64,000 bases of DNA from Watersipora subatra (lineage: Eukaryota; Bryozoa; Gymnolaemata; Cheilostomatida; Watersiporidae). Numbering within the stretch: the first letter of the stretch is position 1; every line of letters starts with the position of its first letter. The notes below the pieces were generated by a model that ran no database searches, had not been told where the DNA came from, and saw only the letters and a list, made by a program, of their open reading frames with translations. The translations under genes and the position numbers were made by a program. Shown in pieces: positions 21,176-36,100 of this stretch. The stretch covers positions 57,615,526 to 57,679,525 of the forward strand of contig NC_088717.1 in NCBI RefSeq assembly GCF_963576615.1, read 5' to 3'.

Positions 21176-24100
21176 GTGAGTCGTCTGCGGAGTTGTCATA
21201 CATACATAACTAACAGTTTTAGATGTTAAATATTAAACATAGCGGAGTGTTTGGTGTGCTTCACCGGTTCAGTTCGGTTGCAACGAGTTTGTTCATGATC
21301 ATAGAGCCAAGTCGCGGTTTCGTTGTTGCTCATTCACTCTATTCTTACTTTCATTTCAGGTAGATAACACTTGACTCTACCCATAATTAGTTTCATTCTC
21401 TATATCAATCAAACAATGCGAGCATCATTTTAAATGTTCGGCTAAATTCTTTTATGTTTCACTTTATATTATCAGTTCAACTATGTTATGTCAAGTTTCA
21501 CTTTCCACTATCAGTTCCACTATACTATGTCGTTTCACTTATTATCAGTTTAACTATTCTATGCAAAGTTTCACTTTATATTATAAGCTCAACTATACTA
21601 TGTGAAGTTTCACTTTACACTGTATATTATTAGCTAAACTTTGCTATGTCAAGTGTCACTTTACATTATTAGTTCAACTATGATATGCTTTATCTGGAAA
21701 GCTGAATATCTGAACTAAGAATGTTGCAATTTCAAGTAATAAAAAATAGGTAGTTGTTTCTTTTTCTGATTTAAGATAAACTTAATACGATGCTTTTCTG
21801 AGTCAGCATTTCACTCATTCTTAGACAGAACGAGTGAATGCTGCCAACTGTACACTCTTACAGTTCTAATAGTGCCTCTTGTAAGTTTGTATAGAAAAAA
21901 CTGAAGTATTGAGCCATTTCTAGGTATTTCACATAAGTAGGTCACCGTAAGTTTTAAAATTGCACACTTTTGGTTTATGTAATATGAAATACTTTTTTTT
22001 GGGAGGTATATTTATTTATTAGAACAAACTACAACGTGTAAATTATTCTTAGTTTCCCTTAATGATAGGGTTGATGCTGACTAGCATTCCACTCACAGCC
22101 ATATTGACTCTCCGTTTGCGTGCTCCTTATGGTGATAGGTATATCATATGCCTGGCTAGTAGCCAATACTGTATGGTTTGCTCGTTATGATATAAGATAG
22201 GCCTTATAGGGTTACCAATGTTGCCAGGCAAAAAAGTCCTAAGGAGTTGATTGAACAATATTTCAAGTTGCTGACTCAGGGATGTGGAAATGCTGTGTGC
22301 TCTAACAAATACTGCGCATCCTCTGCTCACTTTTACAAAAGGACATCTGTCTCTCCGAATGAGGCAGCAATAGAGGCGATAAGACTAGTGAAGCAGGTGG
22401 GTTGTCTGCCCTTGATGACGAGTTGCATGGTTGTTATTATTGACATCTGGCTTATGTTCAGGAAATGGGTATTTTTAGCCAGAGGTTTCACGACATGGGT
22501 CTATTCAAGCTCAGTTATATGTGATTCTCTGATATGATTGAATTGCAAATGCTGAATAATTGATTTATTTTGACAAGTGACCAGAACAAACCATAAATGA
22601 TCATCCAAGAGTTTGCCCTGTCTTAGAAAATAGCGGTGGAGTGCACAGTCGCACGGGAGACGATGGTTACCCAACCGACTCCTTCCACCAGTAGCTCCAC
22701 AGATGCTTTCACCCAGCAAAGTTCATCCGTTAGCTGTAAGGCTACTCCACCTTCCACAGTGACACCCCTTTCCCACACTCTCATCTTGGATACCATAAAA
22801 GAGTGCAAGAAACATGAGAATTGGTCGGAACTCGTGCGTCTCATTGGTCGATCATTTAGGTAGGTTTCAATCAACCTTGTTCTGTCGCTACTCTCATTGG
22901 CGACACGCGCTGTTAGCATCGCTCGTGTGATGTCATGGAGTCGCCAACGGTTGCGCCTAGCATTGTGTGTAAACAAACATGTCGGTCTATGTTGGTAGAG
23001 AAGACGCTTATGCATCTGCATTTTGTCAAAGATTTTGTTCCCATAAACATAATCCTGATTCCATTTTATTCATTTCTAGTGCAAAAAGATTTTATGTAAG
23101 GCTAGTACCCTGACAGTCTCAAGTGCCGTGAAAGATCGTCAGGTGTGTCAAAGTGCGGTGAATAACTGTATGCGTAATAATTATAAAACCCTGCAAGACA
23201 CACAATCGGTGCAGTTGATAGTGTGCCGGTCATTATGTCGAACGTTATGGGTTCAAATCCCGCATGAAGTGATCTTTTTCTCCATTCTCCAACCATGATT
23301 TCAAATGGACGGGTGTAGCTTTAATTATTGTGAGGATTTGTTTTTGCGCGCCATCGATAGGTCTTCACACAAACGACTACTTACGGTGTATATGAATAAA
23401 GATAGTCTTGCCTGTAGCAAATGTGTAAAGGGCACTCAACAAAGTGGTGCAACTCATGGAATATTTCAGTGTATTTCTCTAACTGATCATATCTGTTAAG
23501 AGTGAAAGCTTTTCTGTTGTTGATCATTTCCCAAACTCAAATTCCTCTTCCTGAAGTCGTCTAACATTCGAAACGCGACATTATTTCCATTGAGCATAAG
23601 TATAGCTATGCGAATGGCGGCTGAAGGGCTATTGCTGCTACCAATTTGTTGATTATCTCTAATAGATATTTAATACGGTGAAGATATTTCAATAAGGATA
23701 GTGAAACTTGACAAAGGCCAATTCTCATTGGTATGGTGGCTGGTCGTGGCCATTTAGAATTTTCTACCCGACACCACGTAGATGTTGTTCTTTCTTAAAA
23801 TTCGCGTGTTCTCGACCCGAGATTATAAACATCTCAGGTCGAGATGTAATAATTCTCAGGTCGAGATTATGAGGTTTTTAAATAGCCACCATACATTGGT
23901 CAATATATGCCATTTATTTATGTCGGCATGTTTAGTCATTGTAAATGTCTACGCTGTGCATTCGCTATGAATTTTATTGATGTATGTAAAGCCGCGGCTT
24001 GAGTATATAGGCAGCAGGTGTAGCAGCGTTATGGTATGTATACTAGTAGGGATGTGAGTGTTTCATTCAGTTAATGTTTCTGAATTATCTTTTACATCAC

Positions 24101-27100
24101 ACATGATCATTTCATAATCTTAACTCCAATTAGAAGAGATAAACCAGGCTAGAGGAAGTGCATCACTTCCATGAGAAAAGTTTTATAGATGCTCTTAGTG
24201 TGAAACGCAAGGAAGTCAGTTTAATGTTAGTTTAATACCACTACTTGCAGCTCGTTCAATCTGTGGTGCTTAGAATGGCTGAAAATACTTTGCACATCAG
24301 GAAGGAATGATTTTTCAAATAAATCGCTGTATCCATTCGAAAACTAACACATCGGCGGTAGTTTGTTGTTGTTTTCTTGATTTGGATGACCTCTAACCTT
24401 TGACACTTTGAGTCCTTCTCAAGAACTCGAAGTTTGCATTACTCAGTCAGTATGATTCATCTTATCATTTTATGTTGATTATAATTGGTTTCGAGCCAAC
24501 TAATTCTCCAGACATACATATAAAAAGATCACAGAGTTATTTAGACAGTAGAATCTCGCTTACAGACAGATGTTAAGTAAAAGTACACTGTCTAGGTCTG
24601 TTAACTGAAATCATGAGATGATGGATAGTGAGATACATAACCTGGTGATATTCATGGGCGACTAACTCCATATTTAAGTAACCCTAACATGATGCGCACT
24701 AAGGTTCCTCATAACCATCTTGTTGTTGTAGTCAGATAGATGTGCTGCTGCAGAGCTTTAGAAAAGAAGATGATTCCAACTCTACACTGGATATGACATC
24801 ACTACAAGCTGCATATACCGACCTCTTCTCACTCTCAGATAATATATTCACTTCTGCGCTCTGTAACGCTATTACAACCCTCTCCACTGGCCTTGCTATT
24901 GGTGAGCATGCAATTTTCTCGTCTTTTTCATGTGCATTTTATTCAACCATGTGCCCCTTGTTTCCTTTGCATAGCTTTATCTGTCCACCCTCTTCTAATG
25001 CCTAGATTAATACTTTCTACGTCTCTCATAGTTGAGATCTAGCTTTATTCACTGTAAGTTTTGCAAGTCCCCGTGTGGCAGTGAAAAGCTTGGATATAGA
25101 AGCATAAACGCATTTTATTTGACTAACTACGAGTGTTAGCCGTTCTGATTGGCCAGTTGGCTTATGAGTGCCGACTCTCTGATCTCTTCAGCTTTTCTAG
25201 CCGGTGTTAGTAGTCAATAAGCGTGACTACCAACTAGTAAGCATTTTTATATTGACAGAACTGCAGTATAGGATAGCCTATGAGAGAGACCCAAAGATTG
25301 TGAACATCATCCTCATCATTCTTTCGCTACCTGTAATTGGCTCTCCAGAGTTTATTGGTGAGTCTGTTACCATGTATGTGTTACCATGTATATACACCAG
25401 GGCATTGTTATAGATGTTATACAGTTGTACATGGCTTACAAGTCTCACTTAGACACAGCATAGATGTGTATAAGGAGAGATCTGATCTAGCGTTTCCTGA
25501 CTGTAATAGCGCCATAGAGTAGATCTGCTAGGTTCTTAGAGTAGATCTGCTAGGTTCTTAGAGTAGATCTGCTAGGTTCTTAGAGTAGATCTGCTAGGTT
25601 CTTAGAGTAGATCTGCTAGGTTCTTAGAGTAGATCTGCTAGGTTCTTAGAGTAGATCTGCTAGGTTCTTAGAGTAGATCTGCTAGGTTCTTAGAGTAACG
25701 CTGAGCTTATAAGACTTTGTTTACCATCTTGGTAAGAGAAGGAGTTGTCTCCTGCTGTTGTGAAGGAGATCAGTCTCTCATCGGTTTCGTATCCAACTGT
25801 TGAAGTCTTGCAACCATTTTATCTTTTTTGTGTTTTGTCTTGACAAGGCGCATGTGGGGTATTGTAGAGCAAGCTTATCCAGAATTCCTCAAGGCTGTCA
25901 CCTATCTGCCACTTCAAGGTCAGAAGACGCTCGTTCAGACATTCGTAAGGATGGGTAAAGAATACCAGAGGTCATTGCTTTTCTCCCTCCAGACATTGAT
26001 CACCGTAAAAATTGTTTCTCATGATGAGTGGGGGTCACGACACCTTAATAATGATGACTCTATAACCAGCGCTGCCAAGGTATGCTCGTCTTCCCAGTGA
26101 GCTTAAATAAAGGTACCGTAAGTCCTCATGCTCAAGCCGCGCGGCTTGTGCTCAAAAACAGATGACTCACGAAAGAAAAAATAATTCTCCAACAAGCCGC
26201 GTATGCCCACAGACCGCGGCTAATGACTGAGGTTTTGTCATCCTTGACCCCCTTCGGGAGCGAGAGTGTTAAGACGGGTTTCGTTATACCCCTGTCCTCT
26301 TGAATAAGAAACCAGGCTACATCAGTACACATGAAAATAATTTTCTTTTACTTTCAAGTTCGAATTAAAATTCTTAAGCACTTGCATCAATAACTTATTT
26401 ACTATGTCTCAGCTAGATTTTTATTGCACTGTTAGAGAGCTTAACGTTTATGGAAAGATGCCGGTCAAGAATGAAAAGGTGTTAATTACCTATGACTGTG
26501 GTGAGTTAAACATGAGCGACAAATTCTTCTTTATTCTAAAGTATTCCATAAACATGAAACATGACCTTGAAAACAAACGAGTAGGTCGCCAAAACCCCGT
26601 ACATAAAAGTGTATCATGACTGCCATTCTATGGTTACAGCGCGGAACTGAGCAGAGACCGCATTTATCGAGAAGCCGCCCTGGGCCCCACGTACGTTTTA
26701 AAAACTTGGCTTTAGCCGCGGCTTATGACCTTGAACCAGAAGCCGCGCCCAACGACAGGCCGCGCGGCTTGAGCATAAGGACTTACGGTAATGCTATTCG
26801 TTTAGCGTGTGGAGCCGAATCAGAAGTTGTCTTCTCCTGATACTATGAGTAATTAAGACTACCTATCCAGCTTGTTAGTGTTTAGAGGTGCATTATTAAC
26901 ATACTTGCAGACGTATTATAGCGGTTTTTATGGTGTGAAATATATAGCTCTTTACAAAGTCTTATATTGAGATGTCATGGTCAGAGGTTTACTTGTAGAT
27001 GATGAAACTGGTCTATTACGCGTCTCTACTAGGGGGTGAAATGGATACCCCCGAGATGCAGTTCAGGGAAAAAGAGCATTATACTATTTTAAAGAAAAGT

Positions 27101-30100
27101 GTTCAGGAGTTCATTCAGAGTGAGTCATTGTGTTTATTACAACTTTCCTATGGTAGTCATGGCGTTTATTACAACTTTCCTATCGTAGTCATCGTGTTTA
27201 TTACAACTTTCCTATCATAGTCAAGGCATTTATTACAACTTTCCTATCGTAGTCATGGCGTTTATTACAACTTTCCTATCAGGGGCATGGTGTTTATTGC
27301 AACTTTCCTATCAGTCATGACGTTTATTACCACTTATGGTAGTCATGGCGTTTATCACAACTTTTCTATCATAGTCATGGCGTTGTGTTGGCCCGCTGGC
27401 TAAAGACTAAGACTAGAGCCCCTTGTGGGGATTATTTAACGCATAGATAGATCATGTGACTCATCAATTATTGATTTTGTCAATCTCAGTAGTTTTGTCC
27501 ACATGGGTTGTGTGAAAGTCAAACAACATGAACTTGATAAGAAAGTAGTTGACAGCAATTGGTTGAAGAGGACAGATAAATCCTTGCTTTAATATCATTG
27601 ATTTTGAGGACAGATAAATCCTTGTTTTAATATCATAGATTTTGGTTGGGGACAGATAAATCCTTGCTTTAATATCATTGACTGGTCGAAGAGGACAGAT
27701 AAATCCTTGCTTTAATATCATTGACTTTGCTTGGAGAGGACAGATAAATCCTTGCTTTAACATCATTGACTGGTCGAAGAGGACAGATAAATCCTTGCTT
27801 TAATATCATTGACTTTGCTTGGAGAGGACAGATAAATCCTTGCTTTAACATCATTGACTTTGATTGAAGAGGACAGATAAATCTTTGCTTTAATATCATT
27901 GACTTTGGTTGAAGAGGACAGATAAATCCTTGCTTTAATATCATTGACTTTGGTTGAAGAGGACAGATAAATCCTTGCTTTAATATCATTGACTTTTCAA
28001 GTTTCCCATTGATAGAATCGCACATCATTTGCTTTGCTTGTTTATCGTTTGGTATAGACTCATTAGCAGGGCCATGCTATTTGATCTTTGGTATATGACA
28101 TATATATACAGTCAAACATGGATAACTCAGCCACGGATATTTCAAATACATTGTTAACTCGAACGGATTCTTTGGTCCGTTCCTACGCAATGATAAATTG
28201 CTTTAGATAACTCGAACTTAACACGGTTAACTCAAACAGTTTTTTGCCGAAGGAACAAACTTAAAACAAACTTTGGTTTGTTTTAATCCGAAGGAATTTA
28301 CATTAATCGCGGAGCTACGACTACTCTGCCTTCCTAGCGAGTAAAGTGCTCCCTATAGGTATATAGTGTACATATATTTCCCCCGTACCGTATAATGGAA
28401 CCAATTAGGAGACCGTATAAAACCTGATTAATGGGGTCGCTAACACGTCAGCTAAGTTACGCCCAAACTAAAAACGTTAAAAAGTATTAGCGATAAAAAT
28501 TTAATAAAGATCGACACAACGTGCATAATGCATATTGTAAGAGTGATTATATGTGGATATATAAGGATAACACACCTTTTCACAGACTACACTCGATAGG
28601 TTTTTTAAATGAAACAACTACTCAGATGTGAAGCATGCGTTTTTGGATTGGTCGTAAATGTTTACTCGTGTGAAGTTTTAAAAATTATCCGAAAATTTAG
28701 ATATTTTTCTGTCAGCTAAGATTTGTTTGTGGTTTTAGGTGATGTGACTGCCGAGATGTTTTAAGATTAAAATTGGCAAAATTGATTCCTGTTAAAACGC
28801 TCAGAAGAAAAAGATGGATTTTTTTTCTGAGTGTTTCGACGACGATCAAGTTTTGCCAATTTTAATCTGGAAACGTCCTGGCGGTCACATCGCATAAAAC
28901 AACAAACAAATCTCAAGGGATAGAAAAATCTCTATACTTTCTGATAAAAAAATTTTAAACTTTGCATTAGAAGCATTTTATTTAAAGCAAGCCATTCATG
29001 CTTTTGATTTATATTATAGTTTGTATATGTACGTGTATCTACTAATAAATACATGACTTATGACAGTGCTCTGACAACTTGAACGCTCTGATAACTCGAA
29101 CACTTTCACTCGGTCCCGTGAAGTTTGAGTTATCCATGTTTGACTGTATATATATATGGCATATATAATATTGACATCATGTGTACATTGTCATGTACAT
29201 TGGTTACTGCTATTATTCATATAGAAGAGACCGGTGAGTGCAATTTGATTGTGTTGCTTTCAACTGTCTTTTACTTTACATTTCTGTTAAAAATTCTTTG
29301 TAGCCAAACTCTGACCGCATTCATAATCGATGCGTTTGTTTTTTATTATCCACTCAAATTATTAAAAGTGTATGGCACCGCTAGTGGTACATTTTTGACC
29401 TTGACCCCAGGTGCAACGGAGAGCACTGGCAAGGACAGGGCAGAGTCTAAAGAAGATCCTTTGGCCTTAGCTCTGGGCGTAAAGCCATTGGATAGCCGGA
29501 ATGCACTCATACCCAGACATGAGTTTATCAACAGTGCTGTAAACGATACTCTAGAGATGGATGTTGATTTCACATACTTTCGTTCAGAAGGAAAAAGGGT
29601 ATTCAATTGACTCATTCACCTGTAAAGCCATTTTGCTGCTGATTTCCTGAGGCCATCTATTCTATTGTTTCTGTCCCACAATCCTGACTATATTTTCAGA
29701 AATCCGTGCTATATTTCAGCAGTTACCCCCTCTTTGCTATGTTTATTTATAACATCTAGTGCTATCCACTCAACTTTGTTAGTCTACTATCAGCAACCTA
29801 CTAAAATCATCACCTTCGCTATATCAGTATTATAGCACTGTTACATGTATATCATAAAATATTCTCTCTGCTATGACGACCTACCAATCATGCTACATTC
29901 TAAATTGAGCGTTCTATTTTTTCAGTTTTTTATCATCATCAAATCGTAGTAGTTATCCTCTCTCCTCTATCAGGCTCGTAGCAATGCTATTTCTGAAGAG
30001 TTGTCTTTTCTATTATCGGTCTGCTGTCAGTGTTATATTGTAGAAATTATCAGACACTTTACCAAGTCGATACTTCAACACTGCTAAATGCTGAGTCTAT

Positions 30101-33100
30101 GGTCGTCTCTCTATAGTCATAAGGTTCATAGAGTCATAAGCTTGCTTTAGGAGTCATTCTCTCTATTATGTGAGCTCTACTTTATGGAGGTGTTGTCCAC
30201 TCTGTTTAGTAAAATTGCTGTATCCTACAAGTTTGTTGTTTTAGCCTTGTAAACTGCTTTACTTTAGTAGTAATCTTTTGTGAAGCTTTAGTTGTTATAT
30301 TCTAGGAGTTTTCTTCTTTATGTCAGTTTCGTGTCACAGCAAATAATATGCTTCAACCCTATTAGTTAGTTCATAGTTCATGGTTTTAAAAATTGGTTTC
30401 TATTTAGTTAGTTTGTCATTTTATTTTAACATGATAAACCACTATGGAATCTGTTCATTTTTTGCAATTTTAGTGTGGAGTAAAGAATAATACTTGTAGT
30501 TTCATCGCTATGAAAATTAACTGCTGAATGTGATGGCGATGGATTATATTTGTGTCTATGACCGAAGTTTTTGTAGCAATATGTTAAAAATTCTAAACAT
30601 TGTAACAAACATTGACAAAGTCAAATTTACAATCTTTTTGCTCTGTATGCTGGCAATATTAGATGGTTGGATTGTTGCAAACGATGTTATGGGACTTGTT
30701 TTGAATTGATGAACATGGGCCAGAGATTCGTCTACCCATGTCTTGTATAAAGAATAACGCCATTAGATAGAGAAATGAGAATATCACAAAATGATGGAAT
30801 GTGATAGGATGATGCGTTATCATGGGATACTTTACCAATGCTTATAGGAGGCCAGGCATCCATAATTGCAACTCGGTGTAGACAATGTACACGGAATGAA
30901 GTATTATACTGTAGCCGTAAGCAAGTGTTGGCGGGAGTACACAACTACCGAATGCAATTTGGTAGCCAGTTTGCATCAACACTTGGCTGATAAAGCAACT
31001 CTTAAGACTATTGCTTTTAAAGTTTTCATGCTCTTTTCGTTTCGCTTTGGAAATAGTTTGTAGCGATGTTCTAATTACTTAAATAGGTTTTTGAATGAAT
31101 TTATAAAATATTTTTACTTGAGTTTTTTCAGTAAATAAATAGTTCATGAAAGATTGTCTTTCTTCATTCCCGTCTCACTTCGGAAAGGTTGTTGATGCTT
31201 ATCTTGACACCGCGAAAACTAAGATATTCTCTTCTCTGTTTCTCTAGTTTTTAGCATGGCTGTCCTTTCCTTTCTATCATCGACCACATTTCGTTGTTTT
31301 ATACTTTTAGTTTTCCTTTATCAGCCACCCTTTCCTGCTCAACACGGCTACAAAGAACCTTGCTTTGTACTACGACAGCCGAGTGAGGATGTTGAGTGAA
31401 AGAAGGTCAGCCATTCTGTCTAGTTTGATCAGCGGTGGCCAACATGTCCCTAACCTTAGACTCAGAGTAAGGAGAGATCATCTTATAGATGACGCACTGG
31501 TTGAGGTATGCGCTGAGATACCCTCCTTTCCGCTATAGAATTCGTGCTTGACTCTTTTTCTACATTGTTGTAAAGAAATTGTCACAGTCTATATTAGAAC
31601 ACCTGATTGGAGTTTACGTCATGATGATGTTACCACCACGAGCATTATGGAAAGTATGCATGGACCTCTGACAATTTTGTTACAGTTATGTGCCATGTTG
31701 ACATTCAGCTGCAGTTGTGTGCCGTGTTGACATGCAGTTACAGTTGTCTGCCCTATTGACATTCAGCTGCAGTTGTCTGCCGTGTTGGCCTTCAGTTGCA
31801 GTTGTCTGTCATGTTGACATTGAGTTGCAGTTGTGCCTTATGTTGAATAGTACCTGGGATTTAATAATGACTTAAGAAATTACACGATTGGTTGGTTGCA
31901 GACTCTGGGATGTTTGTACACAATGAGGAATCCAAACTGTATACAACTGGGCTAAATAATCTTATGACCTGCATATCAACCAACATGCATTAATGTTAAT
32001 TGGTTGGACCGGGGATATTCTTGGGCAGGACATTGGTTGGACAGGGCACTTAGTAAATTGTTAATAAACAGGTGCCCGCAGATGTTTGTTCTTCAAATTG
32101 CATGCATGATTCATCAGATTGGAGTACAATAGCCACTTGTTGTTTATTTTGATCTGACAACTTCCAAGATCCTTTTTCAGGGTCACCAATTATTTCCAAG
32201 AATATTTCAAACTCTGTTACAGAGATTTCACAAAATTATCTAGTTGAGAGCATAGACATAGAGCATAATAGACACATGAGTATGGGAGCTTTAATTTTTC
32301 ATCAATATCAGTTGCACATTCCCTTTTATTGAAAAAAATTGAGTCCAAGTTGCTTCATATTGGAAACTTGCTCCATATTAATCACTTGAAATTATTGCAT
32401 CTAATAGTATACAGTTTGGGGTGGTTTCTAGTGTGACTAATGCAGTATTTCATTTCTATTGTCTACAGACTCCAAAAATATAAGGTGGTTTCCTAAAAGT
32501 TGATGACTTTGTAACCATAATTTTTAATAGAAGCCGTGACATCTAGAAGCGCATAAAATTAGCCAGAAAACATTGGTTTTTTCACCTTCCAAAACCTTGA
32601 CCTTCAAAAGAAAAGTTATTGGGCATTCTAATGCAAAAAACTACATAGGCTGTAAATATTGGTTTCCGCAACTTTGGAAAAGTAAGTTACTGGTATATGT
32701 ATGTTGTAAGTGAGGGGGAGAAGTCCTAAACTAGTACGTTTATGTGTTAGTTGATAGGACTGAAAGTGATAAATAAATCATTAGTCGTAGCATCATGGCT
32801 CACCCTTGTATCTATGTATTCTACCATGGCTGCAGTCGCTCTGGCCTGTATGTTGTATCCATGCATCCTACTATGGCTACAGCCGCTCTGGCCCGTATGT
32901 TGTATCTATGTATTCTACCATGGCTGCTGTCGCTCTGGCCCGTATGTTGTATCTATGCATCCTACCATGGCTGCAGCCGCTCTGGCGCGTATGTTGTATC
33001 TATGCATCCTGCCATGGCTGCAGCCGCTCTGGCGCGTATGTTGTATCTATGCATCCTGCCATGGCTGCTGTCGCTCTGGCCCGTATGTTGTATCTATGCA

Positions 33101-36100
33101 TCCTACCATGGCTGCAGCCGCTCTGGCGCGTATGTTGTATCTATGCATCCTGCCATGGCTGCAGCCACTCTGGCGTGTATGTTGTATCTATGCATCTTAC
33201 CATGGCTGCAGCCGCTCTGGCGCGTATGTTGTATCTATGTATCCTACCATGGCTGCAGTCGCTCCGGCCCATATGTTGTATCTATGCATCCTACCATGGC
33301 TATCGCGTATGGTTCTTATTCGCTGAACAGTTGCATCACACTTTAGGTGCACTGAAATATACGTCTCTAAAGGGTAATGAACACTCGTTTCTGTGTCATG
33401 CATATGCATACTTTTTATGACACCGTGAATGGGCAAGTTTGGCAATCAAAAGTGTGTATTTTTGAAAAACTTTAGAGGCTGTTAGATTTCAAATTTGCTC
33501 ATGATGATTCTAGATCACGGGAAACTTGTGTTCAACAGTGTATTAATACTTTCGCTATCCAATTATTTTTTTTCTGGGGCATAATTGAATGTTGGTAAAA
33601 TCTAGTATCTAAAAGTCCATTTATTTACCATTTGTACAGGCGCGGTAGTTGTAATGGGTCTGAGACAACTGGTCCATTTGTACAGGCTCGGTAGTTGTAA
33701 TGGGTCTGAAACAACTGGTAATTGTACCATTTACCATTTGTACAGGCTCGGTAGTTGTAATGGGTCTGAGACAACTGGTAATTGTACTATTTACCAATTG
33801 TACAGGCTCGGTAGTTGTAATGGGTCTGAGACAACTGGTAATTGTACCATTTACCAATTGTACAGGCTCGGTAGTTGTAATGGGTCTGAGACAACTGGTA
33901 ATTGTACCATTTACCGGTTGTACAGGCTCGGTAGTTGTAATGGGTCTGAGACAACTGGTAATTGTACCATTTACCATTTGTACAGGCTCGGTAGTTGTAA
34001 TGGGTCTGAAACAACTGGTAATTGCTAAGAAGAAATTGCGATAAAAAACATTTTTGCAAAGTGAAGCTCAAGGTGTGCTGTAAACATGTTTTCTATTGGC
34101 TCAACCGTTTAATTCTAGACATGATAGGCTAATTGATTAACTACTCACTAATCAGAAGTGTTTTATACGAAGCCTACTAAATGTAGACTTTTGCAGGTTT
34201 TAATAGATATTTGTCCTAAAGCCGTACCGCGTAGCTTTCGGCCATTTGCAAACTCTGCCGAGTACGCAATGAGTTAATTATCTCACCCGATAATATCGGA
34301 ATATCAGGCTGAATATACTTTCATGAGTATTAGCTGCTACACTTTTGGAAACCTTGATCTTATTTATAACTGTCAGTTGGAGGTAGCGTACATGGACAAC
34401 CCTAATGACCTAAAGAAACAGCTCTATGTCGAGTTCGAAGGAGAGCAGGGAATTGATGAGGGAGGCGTATCAAAAGAGTTTTTTCAACTTATCACTGAGG
34501 AGATCTTCAACCCTGATTTTGGTTGGTGCTCAGTCTTGTGTTCAGATAGATCTCAATCTAGCAATTTAGAAACATTATTTTTAAAAAGTATTTTAATCAC
34601 CCTTCTATATAAGGTTTCACATGGCAAAATTGATGCACTTGTATTCAGTTATACCCTAGGACACTTATGTATTCGCGTCATCTAACTTTCGCGTTTTCGC
34701 CTTTTAACTTTCGTCATTCATCTCGCGAAAATTTCATGAGCGAAACCAAACTATCATAACGAATGAGCGAAAACGCGAAATTAAATAGCTTTGTTCATTG
34801 ATATCCACAATAAAATCGTCATATTGGAAATGCAGGTAACCTTTGTGTGTGGTTGGGCTCATTTGGGCAATTTCTGCTAAACTCATTATAGCTAATACGC
34901 TGACTGAGCAGCGTGGCAAAGCAAATTGAGATAACAAGTTCTTTTGGAAAAGCAGGCCTGTATTCCCTGGTTGCAAATTGGGGCAGCTAATGTTAGGCGA
35001 CTAGTTATGAGCATCTGGCTGTTTGGAGGGGCGGTATCAGCCCCCTAAACAGGTTTCTTTCATGTAGGGCCTCAACCGGGCATCTCACGTAAAGTTTTAA
35101 AAGATTTCACTGGAAAGTATAAACATTTTTTCTATTATTTGATATTTGTTTGTTTTAGGTGATGTGACTGCTAGGACGTTTTCAGATTAATATAGGCTAA
35201 ACTTGACCGCAGTTGAAACGCTCAGAAAAAAGACATCTTTTTTCTTTTGAGCGTTTCAACAAAGATCAATTTTGCCGATTTTCTTTTTAGTTCATCCGAA
35301 GGTTTTTACGCTTTCGTTGGGCCATTGCCAAACGGATGATTGGTAAAACTTGACCTTTTGCAAACCTTTATAAAAGTCGTTAACAAATATATTTTGCCAA
35401 TCATGATAATAATGACGCCCAAGAACTATTAAAAGTTAACGTTTATCTCTCTGGCTTGGAATAAAGTGATATTCTACAGCGATAAAAACCGTTCCCGTAG
35501 CCGTTGGGCAAATAACTGTTCAAGTTAATGATGTTGAGGTCGAGTTATCTAAAGCAGTTTATCATTACGTGGGAACGGACCAAACAAATCCGTTCAAGTT
35601 AACCAAGTGTTCGTGATAAAATTTTACATTTTATCTGAAGGCGAGTTCTCCAAGTTTGACTATACTTAGCCACCAAAAATTCCTAAAAAGTTGGGGCGGC
35701 TCAGCCGGCCAGCCGCCCCAGGGAATACGGGCCTGTGGAAAAGCCAAGACAAATGAGGAAGATGATGCTATTAGTTTAGTCACTGAATTTGTAACTGATG
35801 AGGATGAAAGTCTGGTAGGGAAAGTTTTAAAATGGAATAATAATTATTGTAGCGATGAATTTTATTACCAACCAAAAACAATAACAACCTTGGGCCATGG
35901 CCACCGCGTGCTATAAATACTTGAGATATAATATTGGTGCCACATCAGTCACGGCAGCAAGGGCAAGGACCTAGACGTCATTGATAGTCCAAGAAACAAA
36001 TAACAGCAAGCGATCAAGTTGCATTGTCGATCTCGCCCACACATTTCTACCCGCGGTTCACAAATACAAACTAGTCCTAAATTGAAAAGAATTTTTACTA

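Noticed and set aside
23206..23280. Functional tRNA gene
   Set aside because: Only A- and B-box-like strings are visible; I could not pair an acceptor stem or anticodon arm.
25848..25867. Acceptor ACAAG at 25847 for UBE3A exon 6
   Set aside because: It would put exon 6 out of phase and lead to a TAG; the ATTGTAG at 25861-25867 restores the frame and matches human residues.
27464..28028. Minus-strand open frames [11 protein letters not shown] repeated
   Set aside because: Translation of an intronic minisatellite, with no start context or splice support.
32751..33420. Three overlapping open frames of 183-204 codons
   Set aside because: They are the 47-bp minisatellite read in different frames; no family resemblance, and UBE3A exons 9 and 10 join directly in phase.
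33621..34071. Open frames on both strands in the 60-bp array
   Set aside because: Repeat artefact for the same reason: the unit length is a multiple of 3.
35656..35916. Open frame of 86 codons near the GC-rich hairpin
   Set aside because: No family resemblance, lies in a UBE3A intron next to a transposon end, and has no splice support.
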